Below are positions 27,595 through 34,758 of a DNA stretch of 64,000 bases, piece after piece. This DNA is from Treponema sp. Marseille-Q3903 (GTDB taxonomy: Bacteria > Spirochaetota > Spirochaetia > Treponematales > Treponemataceae). Under the pieces are notes generated by a model that made no database searches, was not told the DNA's origin, and saw only the letters and a program-made list of their open reading frames with translations. Position numbers and translations under genes: made by a program. Each line of letters opens with the position of its first letter. Position 1 is the first letter of the stretch. Location of the stretch: the NCBI RefSeq assembly GCF_014334335.1, contig NZ_JACSEU010000001.1, positions 1,612,001 to 1,676,000 of the forward strand, given 5' to 3'.

Positions 27595-28131
27595 ATGGAA
27601 AAGAGAACTCTTGCGCAAGTTGAACAGGAAATCGCAGAGACAAAAGCTGCATTGAACGATGTGCACGGCACAGAGACAGAAGTTTACGCTCGCATCGTCG
27701 GATATTACCGTGCTGTAAAACATTGGAACAACGGTAAAAAAGATGAGTTTTACCAGAGAAAAATGTTTACGCTTGAAGATAGCAAAGCATATGATATCAC
27801 AGAAGCAGACAAAGAATGTGCATGCAGCGCGCCTAAAAAATTGTCTAAACCGGGAAAAATACTTTCCGATATGGAAAACGTATCATACGAAATGTACACT
27901 CGAAAAACATGCCCTAATTGCCCTCAAGTAAAAGATTTTATGTCCCACGTTGATTTAAAAGGTCGCGATATAGACGTAGATACAAAAGAAGGGCTTTCAG
28001 AAGCTGCAAAAAAAGGTATTTTTGCTTCTCCAACTGTAATTTTTTACAATAAAGACGGGGTTGAAACAGCTCGTTGTCACAATGTCGAAGAACTTGAATT
28101 AGTATTCAACAAAGTAGCTGCAATCGCATAA
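27595..28131 (+). CDS. Detached NrdD glycyl-radical domain fused to a glutaredoxin-like domain
   Basis: 178 residues in three parts. Residues 1-25 form a charged helix (LAQVEQEIAETKAAL). Residues 26-62 (TEVYARIVGYYRAVKHWN) match the C-terminal segment of NrdD, with Gly36 in RIVGY as the predicted radical site; this is exactly the part missing from the nrdD product. A linker with Cys75 and Cys77 leads to a glutaredoxin/thioredoxin-like domain (about 95-178) with CPNC at 106-109 and SPTVIFY, which carries the cis-proline. I infer that it docks onto the NrdD body, receives the radical from NrdG and also delivers electrons. Strong ribosome site GGGAGG. nrdG starts one base after its stop. Confidence 0.88.
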   Translation: MEKRTLAQVEQEIAETKAALNDVHGTETEVYARIVGYYRAVKHWNNGKKDEFYQRKMFTLEDSKAYDITEADKECACSAPKKLSKPGKILSDMENVSYEMYTRKTCPNCPQVKDFMSHVDLKGRDIDVDTKEGLSEAAKKGIFASPTVIFYNKDGVETARCHNVEELELVFNKVAAIA

Positions 28132-28132
28132 G

Positions 28133-28882
28133 ATGGCACAACTTTCATTAAACGAACCTGCTGGAGTTCTGGTAAAAACAACTTGCGTTGATTATCCGGG
28201 ACGAGTAGCAGGTTCTTTTTTTCTACGTGGATGTAACCTTCTCTGTCCTTACTGCTATAACAGAGGCTTAGTTTTAAACGAAGAACCTCCGGAACAATTA
28301 AATACTGTTCAAGAGCTGTTTGATCACCTAAAAAAAAGACAAGGAATTCTTTCAGGGGTCGTAATAAGCGGCGGAGAACCACTAATAAATCATTACACAC
28401 CGCTGATAATAAAAGAAGCAAAGCTGCTCGGCTATAAAGTAAAACTCGACACAAACGGAACTTTTCCCGATAAACTGCGCACATTTCTTGACGACAAAGA
28501 ACTCCGTCCTGACTTTATAGCGCTCGACATAAAGACAAGCCCAAAAAGATACGCAACCACAATGTGCCCAAAATTTTCAAGTTATTATGGAAATGAAAAT
28601 TATTTTGAAAAAGTATTGGAACAGTCTGCCGCTTTAGTTGCAAAACTTCCATCAGACTGTAGAGAATGGCGTACTGTTTTAGTCCCTTTTCTTGTCACTA
28701 AAGAAGATATAAAAAATATGGCAGAACTGCTTCCAAAAGATGCGAGCTGGCAGTTCACACAGTTCCAAAACGGCAACTGCATAGACTCGTCATACAATAA
28801 CATATCGCCATACACAGATAGAGAGCTAAAAGAATTGGTAGATTACGCAAAAACGTTTATTCCAAACTCGGAATTACGGTGA
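28133..28882 (+). CDS. nrdG: Anaerobic ribonucleotide reductase activating protein NrdG
   Basis: Radical SAM enzyme that forms the glycyl radical on NrdD. The 249-residue protein has the cluster motif CNLLCPYC (Cys-x3-Cys-x2-Cys), the GGEP motif (VISGGEPL) and DTNGT. It belongs to the longer NrdG type found with Thermotoga-like NrdD rather than the 154-residue E. coli form. It starts one base after the radical-domain gene and should be translated with it, which fits that small protein being its true substrate. Confidence 0.93.
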   Translation: MAQLSLNEPAGVLVKTTCVDYPGRVAGSFFLRGCNLLCPYCYNRGLVLNEEPPEQLNTVQELFDHLKKRQGILSGVVISGGEPLINHYTPLIIKEAKLLGYKVKLDTNGTFPDKLRTFLDDKELRPDFIALDIKTSPKRYATTMCPKFSSYYGNENYFEKVLEQSAALVAKLPSDCREWRTVLVPFLVTKEDIKNMAELLPKDASWQFTQFQNGNCIDSSYNNISPYTDRELKELVDYAKTFIPNSELR

Positions 28883-28900
28883 TATTCGACTATCAATAAC

Positions 28901-29887
28901 TTACATAATCCTTGCAAACTCTTTGACAACCTGAGGTATAAGAGTTTCAATACGACCGTCACACGTCATGCCGCTGGCATTTTTATGCCCTCCACCTCCA
29001 AATTTTGCAGCGACTACAGAGACATCGATTTTATCTTGAGAACGAAATCCTCCTGTACAAGTTGTAGCAGTATCTTGCCTAAGAAAAACGACAGCTTCGA
29101 CACCTTCAACAGAAAGCAAAAGCTGATAAAGCGAATCGGAATCCCGCCCGTTAAGACCGTATTTTTTTGTATCTTCCATCGTTTCATAAGTTAGGACAAG
29201 GCGACCATCTAAATATCGTTCCGCTTTGCTGAGCAATGTCCCGAGCAGCTTTCGCGTTGAATACGGCTTTCCTGAATTTATTTCGCGGTAAACGACTTTG
29301 GGATTTGCACCGTCGGCAATAAGGCGTGACGCTGCCATAAAAACAGAAGCGGAGTCCGATTCCAAAAATCTGAAAAATCCGGTATCTGTGCAGAGCCCGA
29401 AAAATAAAATCTTTGCAAGTTCGGCAGGGACATCTCCTACAAGCTTTTCATAAAACTGCTGGATTAAATAAGCACATGCAGGGGCTTGCGGTAAAATACA
29501 TCCTTGTGAATTTTCAGGCAATTCTCCAGTTTTGTGATGGTCAATTATAAATGTGTCAAAACCGTTCAAATCGCCATCAATTTCACCGAGCCTTGAGACT
29601 TCACTACAGTCAACAATAATAAAACCTGTTGCAGCGCGTTCGGAAACATCTTGAAAAACAATCTCCGAAGAAAATTTTTCCTGCCATGGAGCAACTTCAT
29701 TTCGCTTAAAAGGACCTGCTGATAAAAGTTGATATTTTTTCCCAAAATTGTCGAGAATCGCAGCAACACCAAGAGATGAAGCAATGCAGTCTCCATCAGG
29801 TTCCTTATGTCCTGCAATAAAAAAAAATTCATATTTATTGATGAATGACTTAAAGCTGTCTATATGTTCTTGAGTAATTTCCATCAT
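28901..29887 (-). CDS. DHH/DHHA1 phosphoesterase (NrnA-like)
   Basis: Probable nanoRNase / pAp phosphatase that degrades 2-5-mer RNAs or 3'-phosphoadenosine 5'-phosphate. The 328-residue protein shows GHKEPDGDCIASSLG (DxD metal motif), FIIVDCSEVSRLG, FIIDHHKTGE (DHH) and the DHHA1 motif FGGGGHKNASGM. The first of two tandem ATGs (29887) lies 7 bases after AGGA. It is a separate branch from RecJ in this window. Its 3' end is 18 bases from the end of nrdG in convergent orientation, with no terminator visible between them. Confidence 0.87.
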   Translation of the reverse strand: MMEITQEHIDSFKSFINKYEFFFIAGHKEPDGDCIASSLGVAAILDNFGKKYQLLSAGPFKRNEVAPWQEKFSSEIVFQDVSERAATGFIIVDCSEVSRLGEIDGDLNGFDTFIIDHHKTGELPENSQGCILPQAPACAYLIQQFYEKLVGDVPAELAKILFFGLCTDTGFFRFLESDSASVFMAASRLIADGANPKVVYREINSGKPYSTRKLLGTLLSKAERYLDGRLVLTYETMEDTKKYGLNGRDSDSLYQLLLSVEGVEAVVFLRQDTATTCTGGFRSQDKIDVSVVAAKFGGGGHKNASGMTCDGRIETLIPQVVKEFARIM

Positions 29888-29900
29888 ATAAAATTCCTTT

Positions 29901-29940
29901 AAAATAAAAAAAAGAGGATTGCTAAAACACAATCCTCTTT
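29901..29940 (-). terminator. Intrinsic terminator after the small exported protein gene
   Basis: Perfect 11-base stem (29911-29921 with 29930-29940; AAAGAGGATTG and its complement) followed on the minus strand by a run of T. It separates the small exported protein gene (29959-30390) from the DHH gene, which must then have its own promoter or depend on read-through. Confidence 0.85.
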
Positions 29941-29958
29941 AATTATATCAGTTTGCTT

Positions 29959-30390
29959 CTACAATTCCAACTCTTCAAGAGCATCTTTATCTGTTCCCTC
30001 AAGCTGCTTTCCGCTATCTACAACACCCCAAATGCGTTTCGATTTATCCATCGGAATCGAAAGGACAACTCTTTTAAATTTGTTGTCATCTTTTATAACA
30101 GTCATATAGGCGCCGTTTACACCTTGAATATTTCTTAATTTTAGCTTTCTCGGTTCTTTTTCGCTGCCTTTTATCCATTTTTTCGGAATCACAACATTGC
30201 CAACTCCGGTTTTATTCTTCTGGTAAATAACTACGTAACCGTCTTTGGCTTCAAGAATTTTTACAATCGGAACATTTACGTATGACATCGATGTCCATTT
30301 TTTTTCATTTTTTGTTCTAGTCTGTGCTTCAGCAAAAGCAAAACTTACAAACACAGAGGCAATCGCCAGACTCATCAAAAACTTCTTCAT
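29959..30390 (-). CDS. Small exported protein, unknown function
   Basis: 143 residues with a clear signal peptide (MKKFLMSLAIASVFVSFAFA, cleaved near AEA) and a basic, probably all-beta mature part (YVNVPIVKILEAKDGYVVIYQKN). The ATG at 30390 is chosen because GAGGAG stands 7 bases before it; longer upstream readings would bury the signal peptide. No known domain is recognised. It is likely periplasmic. Confidence 0.75.
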   Translation of the reverse strand: MKKFLMSLAIASVFVSFAFAEAQTRTKNEKKWTSMSYVNVPIVKILEAKDGYVVIYQKNKTGVGNVVIPKKWIKGSEKEPRKLKLRNIQGVNGAYMTVIKDDNKFKRVVLSIPMDKSKRIWGVVDSGKQLEGTDKDALEELEL

Positions 30391-30524
30391 AAAAGAACTC
30401 CTCATACGAAAGATTATAAACCGATTATTTTTTTTTAACAACAGTTTTATTTCAATTTATATGTAACTAAATCAATATTTCTGATATTATATTTAATAAT
30501 GATAAAATAAAAGGAAAAATCAAA

Positions 30525-31367
30525 ATGAATAAAATCTTTTTTAAAACGATGATTGCTACGGCGGTCTTTACATTTTCATTATTATCTTGTGCAACAAAAA
30601 ATCAAACAAAAGTTTCTTCCGATGTTTATAACGATTCGAGAGATGATTCTAAAACACAGACCGAGATTTCGGATAAAACACCTGTAACAAAGACTGATAA
30701 AAAGCAGACAAATTTAAATAAAAAAAACAATGAAAAATCATTTATCGAAGATTTGTTTACTTTTGGAAACAAAGGAAACTATATTTATGGTCCTGAATCA
30801 TCGATAAATGCACTTGGAGCACTTGGCGGAATCGTTCAAAAAAAATCAATTTTTACGATAAGTGCAAAAAACAATGATGCCGGTTTTGGAAGTCAATACA
30901 TGGCTGCCTACTATATTATTCTGATGAATTATGATGCTCGAAAAAAATTTATCAACGCATACGACAATTATCTAAAAGACTTTGAAAATAAAAAACTCAA
31001 CAGAAAAGACAGCAAAACATTCAAAGCATACGGAAACATAAACTTTCATGCTGACTGGGGAACAATAAGTTCTTCTACGCCTAACCATGGAGACACAAAA
31101 GGTTATTTAGGCTATGAATTTGTAAAAGGCTCTCCTTACTTTCTTCTCTCAAGTTACCCTTTCCACAATGACCACTATGACCTTATAGGCGAAGCAACTT
31201 CAAAAGAATCGTTGAGGCTTAAATATTATTTTACAAAGGCTCAGGCAAAAGCTTTAGTCGATTTTCTTGCGGAAGACAATATCAAACAGTATATCGATCA
31301 AGAAAATTCATATTTGTTAAACGCCGAATCTGATGATTATTATTCAGAATCAAGTACGCAAGAATAA
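30525..31367 (+). CDS. Lipoprotein, unknown function
   Basis: 280 residues beginning with a lipoprotein signal peptide; lipobox LLSC puts the acylated Cys at residue 22. A linker rich in Lys, Thr, Asp and Asn (about 23-75) leads to a compact domain (about 85-260) with many aromatic residues (MAAYYIILMNYDARKKFINAYDNYLKDFE, ending KAQAKALVDFLAEDNIKQYI). I do not recognise the domain. Transcribed away from the small exported protein at 29959-30390, with a strong terminator downstream. Confidence 0.78.
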   Translation: MNKIFFKTMIATAVFTFSLLSCATKNQTKVSSDVYNDSRDDSKTQTEISDKTPVTKTDKKQTNLNKKNNEKSFIEDLFTFGNKGNYIYGPESSINALGALGGIVQKKSIFTISAKNNDAGFGSQYMAAYYIILMNYDARKKFINAYDNYLKDFENKKLNRKDSKTFKAYGNINFHADWGTISSSTPNHGDTKGYLGYEFVKGSPYFLLSSYPFHNDHYDLIGEATSKESLRLKYYFTKAQAKALVDFLAEDNIKQYIDQENSYLLNAESDDYYSESSTQE

Positions 31368-31391
31368 AAAATAATACAAAAAAAAGACACC

Positions 31392-31417
31392 GAATAATTA
31401 TTTAGAATAATTATTTA
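31392..31417. repeat. Tandem 13-base repeat
   Basis: GAATAATTATTTA occurs twice head to tail, just before the terminator of the lipoprotein gene. It is probably a slipped-strand duplication. Confidence 0.7.
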
Positions 31418-31435
31418 GGTTAAAAAAAACATTAA

Positions 31436-31480
31436 CAAAAAGCGCCGATTTGTTACAAATATTAACAGATCGGCGTTTTT
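31436..31480 (+). terminator. Terminator of the lipoprotein gene
   Basis: CGCCGAT and ATCGGCG close a long stem that extends through AAAAG and TTTTT on its outer side and TGTT/AACA inward; a T-run follows on the plus strand. The A-run on the other side means it could also work in reverse. Confidence 0.82.
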
Positions 31481-31556
31481 GTAACATGTCTGTTAACAAA
31501 TTCTAATATACTAATATTTTTGGAAAAAATTACAATTATTTTAATTCTTTCAAAAT

Positions 31557-31602
31557 CTTATAAAAAGCAAACAAACTTTTCCTTCCACTTATAAAAAGCA
31601 AA
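31557..31602. repeat. 15-base direct repeats spaced 31 bases apart
   Basis: CTTATAAAAAGCAAA occurs at 31557-31571 and again at 31588-31602. The start-to-start distance of 31 bases is close to three helical turns. They lie in a 520-base AT-rich gap between the lipoprotein gene and the tRNA-Met gene that otherwise holds two terminators and no reading frame I can support. Confidence 0.6.
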
Positions 31603-31671
31603 TCAGTTTTTTTCCCTCAAAAAAAACTTGATGGCGATTATTTCAGAAAAAAAAGAGTAAACAATATAAAA

Positions 31672-31706
31672 AAAAAGCGGAATTTCGTATAAAAATTCCG
31701 CTTTTT
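31672..31706 (-). terminator. Terminator of tRNA-Met
   Basis: AAAGCGGAATTT pairs with AAATTCCGCTTT; on the minus strand a T-run follows. It starts a few bases past the 3' end of the tRNA. Confidence 0.85.
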
Positions 31707-31709
31707 AAG

Positions 31710-31782
31710 TAGCGACTAATAGGATTGAACTATTGACATCACGGATATGAGCCGTGTGCTCTACCAACTGAGCTAAGTCGCC
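31710..31782 (-). tRNA. tRNA-Met (anticodon CAT)
   Basis: 73 bases fold as a cloverleaf: acceptor GGCGACT with AGTCGCT (first pair G-U), D-arm TAGCTCAGTTGGTAGAGCA, anticodon loop CTCATAT, T-arm with GTTCAATCC. The 3' CCA is not encoded. The elongator Met form is preferred because an initiator would have an unpaired first base; a tRNA-Ile with modified CAU anticodon cannot be excluded. Confidence 0.85.
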
Positions 31783-31796
31783 TTAAGATGTTTTTC

Positions 31797-31825
31797 AAAA
31801 TATCATTTTCAGTAATTTATGTCAA
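31797..31825 (-). promoter_or_regulatory. Promoter of tRNA-Met
   Basis: On the minus strand TTGACA (31825-31820), 17-base spacer, TATTTT (31802-31797), about 15 bases before the mature tRNA 5' end. Confidence 0.75.
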
Positions 31826-31848
31826 GCGAATAATATTTTTTTTCACGC

Positions 31849-31877
31849 TTGGCATAAAATTTGCTGGATATTATACC
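31849..31877 (+). promoter_or_regulatory. Candidate promoter of the sigma-like gene
   Basis: TTGGCA (31849-31854), 17-base spacer, TATACC (31872-31877). If used, transcription would start inside the GGAGG at 31880-31884 and leave only about five bases before the ATG, so an upstream start may be the real one. Confidence 0.4.
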
Positions 31878-31888
31878 ATGGAGGAAAT

Positions 31889-32803
31889 ATGAAAAATTTC
31901 GATTTAAATTGTATTCCTTTACAGATTAAAAAAGGAATTATCACTAGAAAACAAGCGGTTCATAGTATTGCGACTTTTTTGTTAGACAACTACAGAATTT
32001 TCGGGCTTCAAAAATACGATGAAGATTTCAGAGGAGATTTGATTCTTTCTTTTTTAGAAAAAGGAGAGCACTTATTTGAACTGTTTAATCCAGAGTATGG
32101 GGAGTTTTTTACTTTTCTGTATTGTTTTATCATCAGCCTTTCTCAGACAAAAATGAAAACTTTGGCACGTAAGACAATAAATGAAAAATGTATCTTAGCC
32201 GAAGCTATAAAAGATCTTAAAGAAAAAGAAAACCTCTACAACTCGATTTGTTATCAGACATTTGAAACAGGAAAGACACCGTTTAGAGCTTGTTCTATGA
32301 ATGCAAAAGAATTGAGAGATGCTTTTGCTGCAAATACAAGAAGTAAACAAGATAAAAAGATTCTTGTGCTTGCTTTGAAATCTTCGTTTTATATAACAGA
32401 TGAACAGATAAAAAAAATATGCTCGCTTTATAAAATGAACAGAGAACTTTTATACCAGATGATTCAATATTGCAAGGCTTCGATAGACGACAAAAAGGTA
32501 AAGCATGAAAAAGCACTTCAAAGACGTAATTCGGAATATTTCCTAAAAAACAAATGTTACTGCGATCTTGAACGTCTAAAATCTAAAGAAGACGAATCGG
32601 TTTATTATATTCAGGAAGAAAAAATAAAGCGGAAACAAAATAAACACAACAAAAATTTAGATTTACTGAATGAAAATTTTAAAAACGGTTATTTAAGTTT
32701 GCGTCCGACGACAAAAACCGTTGCAGACATACTCGGTATTTGTGAACGGCAGGTAAATTACTACATAAGTTGTGCAAGGAGAAATTTAGAAACAAACAAA
32801 TAA
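31889..32803 (+). CDS. Sigma-factor-like / HTH protein, unrecognised
   Basis: 304 residues with no confident family. The N-terminal part (about residues 20-90) recalls sigma region 2: an amphipathic helix with FLLDNYRIFGLQKYDEDFRGDLILSFLEKG and then LFNPEYGEFFTFLYCFIISL. The extreme C-terminus (about 275-300, TKTVADILGICERQVNYYISCARRNL) reads as a helix-turn-helix like sigma region 4. The middle is helical and very basic. It may be a divergent sigma factor or a DNA-binding regulator limited to treponemes. It follows a divergent tRNA-Met and precedes rdgB and the flagellin genes, which it could regulate; that is inference. Ribosome site GGAGG. Confidence 0.55.
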   Translation: MKNFDLNCIPLQIKKGIITRKQAVHSIATFLLDNYRIFGLQKYDEDFRGDLILSFLEKGEHLFELFNPEYGEFFTFLYCFIISLSQTKMKTLARKTINEKCILAEAIKDLKEKENLYNSICYQTFETGKTPFRACSMNAKELRDAFAANTRSKQDKKILVLALKSSFYITDEQIKKICSLYKMNRELLYQMIQYCKASIDDKKVKHEKALQRRNSEYFLKNKCYCDLERLKSKEDESVYYIQEEKIKRKQNKHNKNLDLLNENFKNGYLSLRPTTKTVADILGICERQVNYYISCARRNLETNK

Positions 32804-32832
32804 TTGTTGTAAATCGCTATTTACTGTATATT
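32804..32832 (+). promoter_or_regulatory. Promoter of rdgB, placed for a leaderless transcript
   Basis: TTGTTG (32804-32809), 17-base spacer, TATATT (32827-32832). The ATG begins at 32839, exactly where transcription should start, and there is no Shine-Dalgarno. Confidence 0.62.
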
Positions 32833-32838
32833 GTTTTC

Positions 32839-33492
32839 ATGAAGATTTATTTAGCTACAGGAAACAAAAATAAAAAACGTGAGATGTGTGAACTTTTACC
32901 GGAACACACAATTTTGATCCCATCTGATGAAGGTATAGATTTTGCACCTGAAGAAACAGGAACAACTTTTTACGAAAACAGTCTTATCAAAGCGCAGAAT
33001 TTATATGAAATTGTTCACTGCCCCGTTATTGCAGACGATTCGGGTATATGTGTAGACGCTTTGGGTGGAGCGCCTGGCATATATTCTTCACGTTACGCAG
33101 GTCCGGACTTTATGCACGGAAAACCGGACGGACAAAAGATTTCGCAGGAAGAACAAAATATTTTCTTAATCAAACAAGTAAACGACGCAATTAAAAGTGG
33201 AAACATTCCAAAAGGTGAGTATCTAAACGGAAAATACTCATGTCACTACACTTGTGCAATGGTCATGTATTGCGGAGCGGACAGACTTTACGTTGCTCAA
33301 GAAACATTTGAAGGCACCATAATAGACGATATAAAAAAACAGGCAGGAAGCGGCGGATTTGGCTACGATCCTATAGTTTTTTTGCCGGAACTCGGAAAAA
33401 CAGTCGCTGAAATTTCAGCAGAAGAAAAAAACAGAATCTCGCACCGTGGAAAAGCCGTCAGAGCGCTAAAACGAATTATAAACATCGTCTAA
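32839..33492 (+). CDS. rdgB: dITP/XTP pyrophosphatase (RdgB/HAM1)
   Basis: Removes inosine and xanthosine triphosphates from the nucleotide pool. 217 residues with the family motifs: LATGNKNKKREMCELL at the N-terminus, FYENSLIKAQ, VIADDSGICVDALGGAPGIYSSRYAG, GSGGFGYDPIVFLPELGKT and NRISHRGKAVRAL. The ATG at 32839 is the family start; a longer in-frame reading would begin inside the preceding gene. An insertion around residues 95-130 is typical of treponemal copies as far as I recall. Confidence 0.94.
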   Translation: MKIYLATGNKNKKREMCELLPEHTILIPSDEGIDFAPEETGTTFYENSLIKAQNLYEIVHCPVIADDSGICVDALGGAPGIYSSRYAGPDFMHGKPDGQKISQEEQNIFLIKQVNDAIKSGNIPKGEYLNGKYSCHYTCAMVMYCGADRLYVAQETFEGTIIDDIKKQAGSGGFGYDPIVFLPELGKTVAEISAEEKNRISHRGKAVRALKRIINIV

Positions 33493-33519
33493 TTTTTTAC
33501 AAAATAATAAAAAAAATAT

Positions 33520-33547
33520 TAAAGTTATTTACTGACATTGCCGATAA
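33520..33547 (+). promoter_or_regulatory. Sigma-28 (FliA) promoter of the first flaB
   Basis: TAAA (33520-33523), 16-base spacer, and a perfect GCCGATAA (33540-33547). This is the flagellar sigma-28 consensus apart from one extra spacer base. The resulting leader is about 150 bases. Confidence 0.85.
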
Positions 33548-33606
33548 TTCAACTAGAAATGTTATGACTGTTTCGACTTCGTAGAAGCAACAATCAAGCA
33601 GTTCTT

Positions 33607-33654
33607 GCAAAAATGTGTAGATGTAGCCTTGTAACAACATTTACGCATTTTTGC
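33607..33654 (+). promoter_or_regulatory. Hairpin in the flaB leader
   Basis: GCAAAAATG (33607-33615) pairs perfectly with CATTTTTGC (33646-33654), with further pairing inside. It lies upstream of the two GGA hairpins and could stabilise the flagellin message. A U-run is lacking, so it is not a terminator for the forward transcript. Confidence 0.6.
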
Positions 33655-33660
33655 TTATTT

Positions 33661-33700
33661 CAGAAGAAAGGATTCTTCTGTTTACATTCCAAGGAGGAAT
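33661..33700 (+). promoter_or_regulatory. Predicted dual CsrA-binding hairpins before flaB
   Basis: First hairpin: CAGAAGA (33661-33667) with TCTTCTG (33674-33680), loop AAGGAT. Second: ATTCC (33686-33690) with GGAAT (33696-33700), loop AAGGA, which overlaps the Shine-Dalgarno AAGGAGG. The two loop GGA triplets are 23 bases apart, within the range a CsrA dimer can bridge. csrA and its antagonist fliW are in this window at 41465-42153. Confidence 0.68.
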
Positions 33701-33703
33701 ACA

Positions 33704-34564
33704 ATGGTTATCAACCACAACATGTCGGCAATGTTTGCTAATCGTCAACTCGGCGTGACAGGAACATCTTTATCAAAAGATATGGAAAAACTGTCATCTG
33801 GTATGAGAATCAATCGCGCAGGCGATGATGCATCCGGACTTGCAGTATCTGAAAAGATGCGTTCACAAATTCGAGGTTTGAACAAAGCTTCAGAAAACGC
33901 ACAGAACGGTATCAGTTTCATTCAGACAACTGAAGGTTATCTCCAGGAAACTACAGACATCATGCAGCGTATCCGCGAGCTTGCAGTACAGGCTTCAAAC
34001 GGAATCTACAGCGATGAAGATCGTATGCAGATTCAGGTAGAAATCTCTGCCCTTGTATCAGAAGTAGACCGTGTTGCAAGTTCTGCTCAATTCAACGGTA
34101 TGAACATGCTCACAGGTCGTTTCGCACAGCCAACAGGAGAAAATGTTGTAACTGCTTCTATGTGGTTCCATATCGGAGCAAACATGGATCAGCGTATGCA
34201 GATCTACATTGGAACAATGTCTGCAGCAGCACTCGGTGTTCGCGAAATCGGAACTGAAGATAAAATAACACTTGCTACACCGGAAGATGCCAACCGTGCT
34301 ATCGGAATAGTAGATGAAGCTTTGAAAAAGATCAACAAACAGAGAGCAGACCTCGGTGCTTATCAGAACCGAATGGAACTCACTGTAAAAGGTCTTGATG
34401 TTGGAGCTGAAAATCTCCAAGCTTCTGAATCTCGCATCCGTGATGCTGATATGGCTTCACAGATGGTAGAATTCACAAAGAATTCTGTATTGTTACAAGC
34501 AGGAACAGCAATGCTGGCTCAGGCTAACTCACAATCTCAGAATGTACTTTCTTTACTCAGATAG
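33704..34564 (+). CDS. flaB: Flagellar filament core protein FlaB (first copy)
   Basis: Class B periplasmic flagellin, 286 residues. The N-terminal coiled region ([17 protein letters not shown]...[36 protein letters not shown]) and C-terminal region ([45 protein letters not shown]) are typical, with a short central part because treponemal flagellins lack the exposed variable domain. No signal peptide, as expected for export by the flagellar system. Ribosome site AAGGAGG. Sigma-28 promoter and structured leader upstream. Confidence 0.96.
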   Translation: MVINHNMSAMFANRQLGVTGTSLSKDMEKLSSGMRINRAGDDASGLAVSEKMRSQIRGLNKASENAQNGISFIQTTEGYLQETTDIMQRIRELAVQASNGIYSDEDRMQIQVEISALVSEVDRVASSAQFNGMNMLTGRFAQPTGENVVTASMWFHIGANMDQRMQIYIGTMSAAALGVREIGTEDKITLATPEDANRAIGIVDEALKKINKQRADLGAYQNRMELTVKGLDVGAENLQASESRIRDADMASQMVEFTKNSVLLQAGTAMLAQANSQSQNVLSLLR

Positions 34565-34572
34565 TAAATTAT

Positions 34573-34650
34573 GATTAGAATTTGTGGTCAGGGAAATTCA
34601 AAAACTTCCCCACCACAAATCTAATTATAATCACGGTGTTTTTTTTTCTT
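34573..34650 (+). terminator. Hairpin and T-run after the first flaB
   Basis: A long interrupted stem (TTTGTGGT...ACCACAAA, with GGGAA/TTCCC inside and ATTAGA/TCTAAT outside; 34574-34627) is followed after about 12 bases by a run of nine T (34640-34648). It probably ends or trims the first flagellin message. Confidence 0.65.
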
Positions 34651-34758
34651 TTTCTACGCAAAATTTATTCCCTAAAACATCGTAAACATGCTATATTATT
34701 AGTGTAATTACGCTTTTTCAGAAGCGCATAGTTCTTTGACATGATGTTTCCATGATGG

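Noticed and set aside
31394-31602. CRISPR-like or satellite repeats in the AT-rich gap
   Set aside because: Only two copies of each of two unrelated short repeats; no regular repeat-spacer pattern and no cas genes nearby.
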